64,000 nucleotides of DNA from UBA6244 sp963676875 (lineage in GTDB: Bacteria > Bacteroidota > Bacteroidia > Bacteroidales > F082), in assembly GCA_963676875.1 (NCBI GenBank), contig OY781436.1, positions 2,170,001-2,234,000 of the forward strand. The letters are read 5' to 3'. Position 1 is the stretch's first letter; each line of letters opens with the position of its first letter. Both the position numbers and the translations under genes were made by a program. Below, one piece after another: positions 43,910-52,404 of this stretch. The notes beneath the pieces were generated by a model. That model was given only the letters and a program-made list of their open reading frames with translations, searched no databases and was not told where the DNA came from.

Positions 43910-44992
43910 ATGAACACCAAAAAATCCAGCACCAAAGGAACTTCAACTACCGTAAATATTGCAGCCATATTGGTCATCATTGCAGCAGTTATGGCTGCTA
44001 AATCAATTGTTACCCCCTTGTTGATGGCCTTGTTTTTTAGCATTATCTTGGCACAACCCATATTCTGGCTCCAAAAACACAAGGTGCCCCGGGGTTTGGC
44101 CATCGTGTTGGTGTTTGGAGGAATTTTACTTGTTTTTTTTGGTTTCGGCGGCATCATTGGCGACTCGCTGTCCACGTTTTCAAAAGATGCCCCCGTATAC
44201 GGTAAAAAACTTAACGATATCGGTGTGTCTTTCATAAGTTATCTGAACGGTAAAGGTTTTAATATCTCACAAGAACAACTGACCAACCTTCTCGATCCTT
44301 CCAAAATCATGAGTTTTACGGCAGGGGCACTTTCTGAACTGGGCTCGGTAATGGGCAACATGGCGCTGATCATTTTTACCGTGGTATTCCTTTTATTGGA
44401 GGTCAACAGCTTCAACCTAAAAGCTCAGGCCATTGTGAACGGAGAAGAAAGCTCACTGGATTATCTCAACCGTATTGGAAAAAGCATTCGCCATTATCTG
44501 GCCATCAAAACCATGGTAAGCTTGCTCACAGGTTTGTTAATCTATATAGGATTGTTGATTCTCGGTATCGATTACGCTATTTTGTGGGCACTTATCGCCT
44601 TTTTGCTCAACTATATTCCTAATTTTGGTTCCATCCTCGCTGGAGTGCCTGCGGTATTGTTTGCGCTGGTGCAGGCCGGACCTGGCGAAGCACTTTGGGC
44701 GCTTATAATTTATGCGGCTGTCAATATGTCCATTGGAAATATTGTGGAGCCCAAAATGATGGGTCAAGGTATGGGACTCTCTACCCTGGTGGTTTTTATT
44801 TCATTAATTTTTTGGGGTTATGTGCTGGGAGCCGTTGGTATGTTTCTTTCGGTGCCTCTAACCATGACCCTAAAAATCATGTTTGAACAAAACAAAAAAA
44901 TGCAATGGATGGCCATTATTTTGGGAACCCAGGACGATGCACAAAAAGCTCTTGAAAAAAAGGGTGAAGGGTTCAGAGGATCAGCCTCATAA
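43910..44992 (+). CDS. AI-2E family permease
   Basis: The 360-residue membrane protein belongs to the AI-2E transporter family (PF01594), whose members include TqsA and sodium/proton antiporter-like exporters. The typical segment ALIAFLLNYIPNFGSILAGVPAVLFAL and the later GNIVEPKMMGQGMGLSTLVVFISLIFWG are clear. About eight hydrophobic helices are seen. The substrate is unknown. The ATG at 43910 is preferred to the TTG at 43895. It follows the histidine kinase gene by 27 bases. Confidence 0.9.
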   Translation: MNTKKSSTKGTSTTVNIAAILVIIAAVMAAKSIVTPLLMALFFSIILAQPIFWLQKHKVPRGLAIVLVFGGILLVFFGFGGIIGDSLSTFSKDAPVYGKKLNDIGVSFISYLNGKGFNISQEQLTNLLDPSKIMSFTAGALSELGSVMGNMALIIFTVVFLLLEVNSFNLKAQAIVNGEESSLDYLNRIGKSIRHYLAIKTMVSLLTGLLIYIGLLILGIDYAILWALIAFLLNYIPNFGSILAGVPAVLFALVQAGPGEALWALIIYAAVNMSIGNIVEPKMMGQGMGLSTLVVFISLIFWGYVLGAVGMFLSVPLTMTLKIMFEQNKKMQWMAIILGTQDDAQKALEKKGEGFRGSAS

Positions 44993-44995
44993 CAT

Positions 44996-45072
44996 ATTTT
45001 CGACTCCATACTTCCTACTCCATACTTCCAACTTCGGTCTTCGGTCTCCCGACTTCCAACTTCCAACTCCCC
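44996..45072. repeat. ACTCCATACTTCC low-complexity array
   Basis: Words such as ACTCCATACTTCC, ACTTCCAACTTC and TCGGTCTTCGGTCTCCC repeat between two convergent genes. They are the same family as at 4806-4880 and the reverse complement of 30922-30994. Confidence 0.7.
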
Positions 45073-46860
45073 CTAATGTTTCAACACAGCTTCTTTCAAC
45101 TGTTCACCAGCATTGGTATAGGCCTTTTTACCGGCTTTTACATAATTGGCTCCCCCACCTTTTACCTGATCCACATGAGTTTTAAAAATTTCCTTGTTTT
45201 CCGACTGGTTGATAATGGATAAATTGGCATCCACATAGGTGAAATAAATTCCTTGGTGACTGGTTCCCGTGGTGGCAGATGCAGCTATTTTGATCAGAAA
45301 ATCTGCCTCATCGGGATTGTCGGTAAACTGATATCCTTTGTCTACCAACGCTTGCTTTATGGTTGGTTCAATGGTGTTAATTTCCATGGGCGATCCCATC
45401 AACAACTCGGTGCTTTGGATGCAATAAACCTGCTTTTGCACATGCACCAAAAAATGAGCAGGAAGAACAGTTAATTGTCTTTTAACCAGCGTATAGTAAG
45501 CCGTCAGCGTATCCATGGGGACATAAGCCGCCACATCTATCATGGCTTCTACCTCGAGCAAAGGGTTGTCATTATCCAACTCGGGCAAATAGCCCGCAGC
45601 TACACCGCTTTCGTTGCTGAGCGCACGACACAATGCCCTTCCGGAAGCTTTATTGATGTACACCACCGGCACATTTACCGCGTTGGAAAGCGAAGTACTT
45701 CCTTCGTAACTTACCCTGACCTCCAAAGGAATATCACTTGTGGTGCCTGATTTTATTGTCACTTTCGGATTTAATGCCTTTAGTTTAAAATTGTTCAGTT
45801 TTTCTATTCTGCTCATTTCATCCGGGATGGGCGAAATATGTTGCGATTGCAACCACGACATGGGAATACGACCGGTGGATACCGCCACAACTTCGCCTGC
45901 ACGATTGGCCTGCTGTTGAATTTTCACCTCCCCATCCTGAATCCAATAATTTCCGGTAATATACAGTTTGCCAATAGTTCTGCCATTGAAAATACTTACC
46001 TGATAATTGCCGGCTTTTACCAAAGCTGCCTTGAGTGCATCTGTCCACCTGCTGCTGAATTGTCCGGCAAACCCCGTATTGGCATAGGTTGTTTGGGTCA
46101 CCAAAACAGGTTGGCTCAACTGGCCCAATTGCACAAACAATCCATAGGCCACAAAATAGGCTGCTTCTTTCATGTTTAACTTGCTTCCCTTTTGCAACTT
46201 ATTGATTTCCTCGTTCAATTCAGCACGCATTTGGTTGATTTCGTCCAAATGAATTTCGGCCAGCATTTTTCGGTTGAGGGCCACCAACAGCATGTGTGCC
46301 TGATCGATTTCTGTAAGAAGAGGAAGGCCTTCATAAAAATTGGTCAAGGCCGATTCCATAAATCCTTTTTGAAGTGCAGCACGACCTTCGGTGAGTTTCT
46401 GCTCCAGTTTCTTCTGATTAGCCGCCATCAGGTTTTTATAATAAAATGCCAACTCTTTTTTATTGACATAACTAAAAGCAAAAACCTGCTTTTTCTTTTT
46501 GTCGTAAAAATGCTCGGTACGTAGTCCATTGATTTTGGCATGGGAAAAGGACACACTTTTCGACAAAAAATCTTCGTTGGAGTGGCCATTGACATTCGAA
46601 ATAGACAAGCTGTTTTGCGTTTCTATTTCAACCTCAATGCTTTGCACCACCTTGTCGCGCGCCATGGACTCATAAATCTCCACCAGCTTGCCCGGATCCT
46701 CATCGTTGGTGTTGTATCCTGATACAAATCCTGTTATCCATGTAGATTCGGGATACATATCCATGCGTTTCTGATATTCAGTCCATGAGGGTTGTTGCGC
46801 TTTTAGCAAAGTTGGAATAACCAAAAAAGTAACTAACAGGATTAACAATTGTTTTTTCAT
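45073..46860 (-). CDS. Secreted LPP20-like domain protein
   Basis: The 595-residue protein has a signal peptide ending near LLKAQ. Residues about 25-160 resemble an LPP20 domain (ESMARDKVVQSIEVEIE, then AFSYVNKKELAFYY). The C-terminal 110 residues (QVYCIQSTELLMG to the end) resemble a domain with DEADFLIKIAASATTG, as in LPP20/DUF4136-like lipoproteins, here without a lipobox. Function is unknown; LPP20 domains occur in envelope proteins alongside CsgG-like proteins. It lies 32 bases after a CsgG-like gene, in the same direction. Confidence 0.65.
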   Translation of the reverse strand: MKKQLLILLVTFLVIPTLLKAQQPSWTEYQKRMDMYPESTWITGFVSGYNTNDEDPGKLVEIYESMARDKVVQSIEVEIETQNSLSISNVNGHSNEDFLSKSVSFSHAKINGLRTEHFYDKKKKQVFAFSYVNKKELAFYYKNLMAANQKKLEQKLTEGRAALQKGFMESALTNFYEGLPLLTEIDQAHMLLVALNRKMLAEIHLDEINQMRAELNEEINKLQKGSKLNMKEAAYFVAYGLFVQLGQLSQPVLVTQTTYANTGFAGQFSSRWTDALKAALVKAGNYQVSIFNGRTIGKLYITGNYWIQDGEVKIQQQANRAGEVVAVSTGRIPMSWLQSQHISPIPDEMSRIEKLNNFKLKALNPKVTIKSGTTSDIPLEVRVSYEGSTSLSNAVNVPVVYINKASGRALCRALSNESGVAAGYLPELDNDNPLLEVEAMIDVAAYVPMDTLTAYYTLVKRQLTVLPAHFLVHVQKQVYCIQSTELLMGSPMEINTIEPTIKQALVDKGYQFTDNPDEADFLIKIAASATTGTSHQGIYFTYVDANLSIINQSENKEIFKTHVDQVKGGGANYVKAGKKAYTNAGEQLKEAVLKH

Positions 46861-46892
46861 GGGATGATTGTTGGTTAATGAGCTGTAAACCT

Positions 46893-48161
46893 TTATTTTA
46901 CATCAGATTTGTGAATATACCCGGTTTTGGTTCCCCTAAGCTGGATTTTATAGTAATCGCCTTGTTTTTCCAGCACAACAAATTCAAGTCCGCCGGGCAC
47001 TTTAGCCACCACGTCCGATGATTTATCAGGCAATTCGTAAACCTCAGTTCTGTCGGCACTTGAACCCTTAACTTCCACACGTTCGGCCAATGCAGTTGAC
47101 AAATCTTCACCTGAAAAAGTATATGGTTCTACAGGCCGACCGATTTCGTCCAGAAAAGCAGCCAACTCAATGCCTCTTTGTGCACGTTCTGACGCTTTTT
47201 GATACAATTCGTTGTCGAAATCAATTTCGTACGCAATGCCATAGTATTCTGCGGCTTCTTCAAAATCGCCAACCATTTCATAAATAATCCCCAGATTGTA
47301 CGCAGCTTTGGGATTGTAAGAATCGGCTTCAAACATGGCGTAAGCAATGGGGAAAGCGCGATCCAGATCGCCGGCATCGATATAGTCCATGGCCTCTTTG
47401 CTTCTCTCTTTAAACTCTTTCAGTTTTATTTTTTCAAAATCGTAGGTAATTTCCTCATAACCGGGGGTAAAATAATCAACAAACTGATTGGCCAGGTTTT
47501 TCAATGCCACGTCTGCCATTTCGTTCACGGAGGGCACACTGGAAATATTGTCATTACAACCCGATTCTTTCAAGGAAACTTCTGCATTTTTGGTGCCCTC
47601 TACTTTGGCCGTTTCAACCGAGATAATTTTGATGGTACCTTTAGCTGTCAAGGTTCGCTTCAAACAGCGGGTGGATGACGAATTGGTGTACTTATCGTCG
47701 GAAGTATAGCTCACCGATCCCATGATCATGACATCCAACCCGAGCAATTTCCCCACTTCGGCGGCAGAGGATTCGTCCAGGGCTCCCGAGAGTGAAAGTC
47801 GTTGTTCTCTCATGATTTTTTCCAATTGCTCGCGTTCGATAACGTCGTAAAAGTCGGTGGTTACGCCTTTCACAAAAGTTCGTCCTTCTTTGGCTTTTAC
47901 AATGCCATACCACTGTCCTGCTTTATCATGAATACCCCGATGCTGATCGAGCAGGGCTCCCACAATAAAGTCGGTGATCACCTGATTTTTATATCGATTA
48001 TTGGTGCAATCGAATTGCAACACTCCGATTCGCTTCATGTTGTAAAACGGCTTTTCAGGTGCTTTCAAAATAAAGCAATCTACCTTCTGCGCCCGAAGTT
48101 GGCCCAAAAATGAGCTGATTAAAATGATCATAATAAATGTGATAAACTTCTTCATGGTCAT
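46893..48161 (-). CDS. CsgG-like domain protein with TPR and SH3-like C-terminus
   Basis: The 422-residue protein has a signal peptide ending in LRAQ. Residues about 40-240 are CsgG-like: KRIGVLQFDC, DVIEREQLEKIMREQ, and SSAAEVGKLLGLDVMIMGSVSYTS match the curli assembly/LpoB type of fold. A short TPR pair follows at about 260-330 (YNPKAAYNLGIIYEMVGDFEEAAEYYGIAYEID), then an SH3-like end (DYYKIQLRGTKTGYIHKSDVK). A second ATG six bases in gives nearly the same N-terminus. No curli genes are nearby, so a role in envelope assembly is an inference. Confidence 0.75.
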   Translation of the reverse strand: MTMKKFITFIMIILISSFLGQLRAQKVDCFILKAPEKPFYNMKRIGVLQFDCTNNRYKNQVITDFIVGALLDQHRGIHDKAGQWYGIVKAKEGRTFVKGVTTDFYDVIEREQLEKIMREQRLSLSGALDESSAAEVGKLLGLDVMIMGSVSYTSDDKYTNSSSTRCLKRTLTAKGTIKIISVETAKVEGTKNAEVSLKESGCNDNISSVPSVNEMADVALKNLANQFVDYFTPGYEEITYDFEKIKLKEFKERSKEAMDYIDAGDLDRAFPIAYAMFEADSYNPKAAYNLGIIYEMVGDFEEAAEYYGIAYEIDFDNELYQKASERAQRGIELAAFLDEIGRPVEPYTFSGEDLSTALAERVEVKGSSADRTEVYELPDKSSDVVAKVPGGLEFVVLEKQGDYYKIQLRGTKTGYIHKSDVK

Positions 48162-48261
48162 ATTTTAAAGAGATTTACAGATTAACTTATAAAATTAGTA
48201 CAATATAATGGATCATGAAGCAAACGCCTTAATTTAGAAACACTCTAAACTGACAAGCATA

Positions 48262-48993
48262 CTAATTGCTCAACTGAAAAACCCGTTTTTTGAAGCGTAA
48301 CGTGGATTGACGAATTTTCCGGATATGATTGCCCGGATTGGATTTCAGGCTGTTCAAAATATTAAGTGCTTGTTTTCGATTACCCATTTCGCGGTACATT
48401 TCAGCCTTTAGCAACAGATCGTTTTGCTCCACTGGCTGAAACAAAGTCACCAGTCGCGAGAGGTTTTTATGAAATAGGTCAGCGTGTTGGCTGAACCTTT
48501 GGTTGGATTGCCAACGGCTTTTAATAAAAAATAAAGGTCGTTGGAGCACTTCCCAGTCGATGGTTTTCCACAACGGTTTTTGAAACCTGATGAGGTCGTT
48601 GATGGTACGCCAGAGTAATATTCGCAAGTATAACTCCCGCTGCTCGTTGTTAGCAAACCCTCTGGAGAGCAGTTCTTTATAAAATCCGATTAAACCCTCG
48701 GGATAATTTTCTCGTCTGGTCAGCTCCAAATCCAATACCGACATCGAGAAAGGTAATTCTTCCTGATCTTCTTCATAATGAATTTCTTTTTCGATGGCAT
48801 CATCGCGCCAGAATACCTCCCTGCAATGGGGACAAACCAACATACTTTTGTCCTCCAAAAAACTAGCATCGTGTTCCACCTTTCCATCCGAAAACAGTGT
48901 AGAACGATGAACATGATACGACATCAGCTCGTAATGACCCATCGCTTTTTTACACAAGGGGCAGGTTAGTTGAATAGCATTGAAGGTTGTCAA
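48262..48993 (-). CDS. Zinc-ribbon protein, DUF2225-like
   Basis: The 243-residue cytoplasmic protein has two CxxC pairs, CPLC and CPHC, about 40 residues apart at its start, which can form a zinc ribbon. The rest is helical and could be a TPR-like scaffold (KAEMYREMGNRKQALNILNSL). The layout resembles DUF2225 proteins, which are longer in Firmicutes. It is about 100 bases upstream of the CsgG-like gene and divergent from the operon starting at 49120. Confidence 0.65.
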   Translation of the reverse strand: MTTFNAIQLTCPLCKKAMGHYELMSYHVHRSTLFSDGKVEHDASFLEDKSMLVCPHCREVFWRDDAIEKEIHYEEDQEELPFSMSVLDLELTRRENYPEGLIGFYKELLSRGFANNEQRELYLRILLWRTINDLIRFQKPLWKTIDWEVLQRPLFFIKSRWQSNQRFSQHADLFHKNLSRLVTLFQPVEQNDLLLKAEMYREMGNRKQALNILNSLKSNPGNHIRKIRQSTLRFKKRVFQLSN

Positions 48994-49119
48994 AACTCGA
49001 TCGCTTTTTGTGGTTAAAAGTAATTAAATTGGATCAGATTAGGCCATAAATTTTAAATTTCGTATTTTTACCTGTTCAACTAATACTGATAAATTGATAA
49101 TAAATTAAAAACTAACTAC

Positions 49120-49761
49120 ATGAAAAAATCCATCCTCCTGATCAGCTTCCTCATGGCATTTGTATTTACGCTTCCCATGATGGCACAAAGCACAAAAAAA
49201 ATAAAAAAAGAATTGAAAGGAAAGGCCATCAAAGAGGCGCGCAAAGAAGCCAAAAAACTGGCCAAAGAAGGATTTGCTGTAGCTCCGGGCCAATTGCCCA
49301 TGGACAAACAAATAGAAAGTGTGTGGATAAAGCGCTACGAAACTGATAAAAATGGCGCTCCGGCCTATTTTATTGCCGATGCGCGTGCCGTTGGCGAAAC
49401 CCATTCGGCAGCTAAATTACAGGCTTACGAAGTGGCCAAAGTTAATCTGGCGGGACAAGTTGGAGTGGAGGTAGCCGGATTGGTGGAAACCACCATAGCC
49501 AATGCCCAACTAAATGCAGAAGACGCGGCTTCGGTAACCGAAACTGTGGCGACATTTAAATCCATTGTTGGCTCTAAAATGGGACGTACACTCACCCTTT
49601 TCGAAGCATCGCGCACCATCGACAAAAACACCGAGGTTACTGTAACATTGGGCTACAACTACGAAACAGCCCTGGAAATGGCCAAGAATATTCTCCGCGA
49701 AGAAATGAAAAGTAAAGCCAAAGTAAACGCGGAAAAACTCGACCAGATTCTGGATTTTTAA
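49120..49761 (+). CDS. Secreted LPP20-like protein
   Basis: The 213-residue protein has a signal peptide ending in MMAQ, then a very lysine-rich helix (KKIKKELKGKAIKEARKEAKK). The rest resembles an LPP20 domain: AKLQAYEVAKVNLAGQVG, then VTVTLGYNYETALEMAKNI. It shares this domain type with the divergent 45073 gene product. As the first gene of a plus-strand run to 56748, it may be an envelope-anchored partner of the products that follow. Function is unknown. Confidence 0.65.
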   Translation: MKKSILLISFLMAFVFTLPMMAQSTKKIKKELKGKAIKEARKEAKKLAKEGFAVAPGQLPMDKQIESVWIKRYETDKNGAPAYFIADARAVGETHSAAKLQAYEVAKVNLAGQVGVEVAGLVETTIANAQLNAEDAASVTETVATFKSIVGSKMGRTLTLFEASRTIDKNTEVTVTLGYNYETALEMAKNILREEMKSKAKVNAEKLDQILDF

Positions 49762-49791
49762 TCTGCCCTACGGTGGTAATTCGCTTATTTC

Positions 49792-52404
49792 ATGTCTGAA
49801 AAAACACGTTTATTTATTGTATTGCTTCTCCTCTGTTTTATAACAACATGGGGTCGAGCCCAAACTTTTGAGGATTTCAAAAAGCAAATTCGAGAGGAAT
49901 ACACTTCCTTTGAGAAGGAAACCCAGCAGAAATTCGACAATTTTGTGGCCACCATCGACAAGGAATTTGCGGATCACCTCACCCAACATTTTGGAGAATA
50001 TGCTCCAGATAAGGTGATTTCCAAACCGGAAACGCCCAAACCTGCTTCCATTCCAAAAGCTGAAGAAGAAGAAGTGGTTACTGGAAATGCTATCACATAC
50101 ATACCTCCTGAAAACCATCGTTATGTGCGTCAAGGAAGCCTGCTTCCGGGAGTAAAAAAAGCGGAAGAAGTTAACTTTGAAACCGATTCGACGGATGCCG
50201 ACCTGCTGGCGTGGTCCATGTATTTTAAGTCTGACAAACGCATGCGCGAAATTAGCGTGGGCGAGCTTACTCCCGAGAACATCAGCCGCTATTGGCTCGA
50301 AATGGGCGAAACCAACTACAACCACTTGTTGGCTCAGCTGTCGGAGGTAAAAGACTTGCTCAATGCCAATGATTGGGCTTATTATCAACTAATTAAAAAT
50401 TTTACAGAAGCATTGCTTCCCCAAAGGCACAACGACCAAATACTGCTCCAATGGGTGTTGCTCAACCGCAGCCGGTACAAAGCCAAAATTGGGTACGACC
50501 AACACAAAGCTTTTCTGTTGTTGCCTTCCTTGTTCACCATCTACGAGAAGGATTTTGTTAAGCTCAACCAGTTAAATTATTACGTAATCAACGACAATCC
50601 AACACAAGTAAACACCTATGATTTCGACTTTCCGGAAGCCGATATTGTGATGGATTTGCGCATCACCAAACCCTTCAACACCGACCGAGCGTTGCATACC
50701 AAGCAGTTGAGTTTTGCCTGGGAAGGAAAGCGGTATTTCGTGAAACTAAAATACGATCAGGTGATGATGGATTTTTACAAAACGGTGCCTCAGTGCGACA
50801 TTGCCGTTTACCTGAATTCTGTTTGCAGTGAGGCCACCAAAAATTCAGTGTTGGAACAATTCAAACCCATACTTGAAGGAAAATCGGATGTGGAAGCAGC
50901 CGGAATGTTGCTGAGTTTCGTTCAACAGGCCTTCGAATACAAAACTGACGAGGAAGTGTTTCATCACGAACAATACTTTTTTGCCGATGAGCTACTTCAC
51001 TATCCTTATGCCGATTGCGAAGACCGATCCGTATTGTACACCTACCTTGTAAAAACCCTGCTCAAGCTGGATGTGTTGGCGCTTGGTTTTCCGGGACATA
51101 TGGCCACCGCCATTCATTTCGACCAAAACCCTGAAGGTGATTTTTTAACATGGCAAGGTAAATCATATGTGGTGGCCGACCCCACTTTTACCGGAGCTCC
51201 ACTGGGGATGCTATTATCGCAAGTGGAAGGGAAAAAACCTCAACTGATCTTGGTTTCCAACACAGGTGCTGAAGCCGAATTGGCTTCAAAACTTTGGAAA
51301 ACAATCAATGAAGGAGGAGGTTATCAGGGTGATAAACTTCAGGATGTGGTTTTTGACAACCAAGGTAATGCCTATGTATGTGGATATTTTGTAAATAAAG
51401 CGCAGTTGGGCGACATCGCACTTCTTGGAAACGGAGAAAACCGGGATGGATTTCTGGCAAAATTTGATGAAAATCTACAACCGATTTGGGTTATAACCCT
51501 GACAGGACCCGGCAACGACATGGCATTCAACCTTGCCTTTTCGGCTGACAGCAATCTGTTGGTTTACGGAAATCTGGAGGACGATTTATTAGTAGGTGGG
51601 CAAACCATCACGGCCGTTGGCGCACCCGATGTGTTTGTGGCACAATTTTCCCGAAAGGGTCAGCTCAATTGGATTCAAAAAGCCGGCATCGACAAACTGG
51701 ATCACAGTGCCGATTTTATGTTTGCAGCACGATTCGATTCGGAAGGCAATAAAACCATGGCACGACTTTTTAGCCAATCAGAACAGTTTGATTATTATGG
51801 ACTTACGGCAGAATCTGATGGTAGCGCACTGATAAAAGGTTCGTTTTTTGCCACCACGGGTATGAATATTCACGACTTTACCGAATACAATACAGGTAGT
51901 GCTTTTAATGCGGAAATGGCACTAAAAAATGTAAACGACACCCTGGTTAAGCTCGATTACGAAAAAACCATCGCAGGTTTGTTTGCTGCCATGCAACTAC
52001 TTAAAGCGAACACCATCGAAATCAAAGGCGCGCAAATTCAGCAGACATTAAGAAAACACAATCCCCAATTTATCGACTATGCCGGTAATTTCTACTCCGG
52101 GTTTGGTAAGATGCAGTTCATGAAAAACAACAGCGGAATAATTACCATCAAAACCGATGATGGAAAATCGCTGGTTTTCGATAAAATTAAACTCGACAAT
52201 GAAGCACGTATTAAGGTGATAAAATACAAGAGTGGAAATGTGGAGATTCAGGTATTTTCGGGAATAGAAGTGGGTGTTCCGGGCAACTGGCACCTAATGA
52301 ATACCATCAAATTGTATAAAAATACCGGTGACCTGCTTCTGGATTTCGACGATGAACATGTGACAAAAAAATTAAATCTGAAAACGGAAATTTTAATGAA
52401 GTGA
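49792..52404 (+). CDS. Secreted transglutaminase-like/beta-propeller protein
   Basis: The 870-residue protein has a signal peptide (to about WGRAQ), a charged helical segment (about 25-60), a domain of unknown type, then a transglutaminase-like core: YADCEDRSVLY with Cys about 408, HMATAIHF with His about 441 and VVADPTF with Asp about 463. This triad order matches the transglutaminase-like cysteine protease/peptide ligase superfamily. From about 500 a SBBP/propeller-like repeat region follows (DVVFDNQGNAYVCGYF, DGFLAKFDENLQPIWV). The last codons overlap the start of the next gene by four bases (GTGA), so translation is likely coupled. Confidence 0.75.
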   Translation: MSEKTRLFIVLLLLCFITTWGRAQTFEDFKKQIREEYTSFEKETQQKFDNFVATIDKEFADHLTQHFGEYAPDKVISKPETPKPASIPKAEEEEVVTGNAITYIPPENHRYVRQGSLLPGVKKAEEVNFETDSTDADLLAWSMYFKSDKRMREISVGELTPENISRYWLEMGETNYNHLLAQLSEVKDLLNANDWAYYQLIKNFTEALLPQRHNDQILLQWVLLNRSRYKAKIGYDQHKAFLLLPSLFTIYEKDFVKLNQLNYYVINDNPTQVNTYDFDFPEADIVMDLRITKPFNTDRALHTKQLSFAWEGKRYFVKLKYDQVMMDFYKTVPQCDIAVYLNSVCSEATKNSVLEQFKPILEGKSDVEAAGMLLSFVQQAFEYKTDEEVFHHEQYFFADELLHYPYADCEDRSVLYTYLVKTLLKLDVLALGFPGHMATAIHFDQNPEGDFLTWQGKSYVVADPTFTGAPLGMLLSQVEGKKPQLILVSNTGAEAELASKLWKTINEGGGYQGDKLQDVVFDNQGNAYVCGYFVNKAQLGDIALLGNGENRDGFLAKFDENLQPIWVITLTGPGNDMAFNLAFSADSNLLVYGNLEDDLLVGGQTITAVGAPDVFVAQFSRKGQLNWIQKAGIDKLDHSADFMFAARFDSEGNKTMARLFSQSEQFDYYGLTAESDGSALIKGSFFATTGMNIHDFTEYNTGSAFNAEMALKNVNDTLVKLDYEKTIAGLFAAMQLLKANTIEIKGAQIQQTLRKHNPQFIDYAGNFYSGFGKMQFMKNNSGIITIKTDDGKSLVFDKIKLDNEARIKVIKYKSGNVEIQVFSGIEVGVPGNWHLMNTIKLYKNTGDLLLDFDDEHVTKKLNLKTEILMK

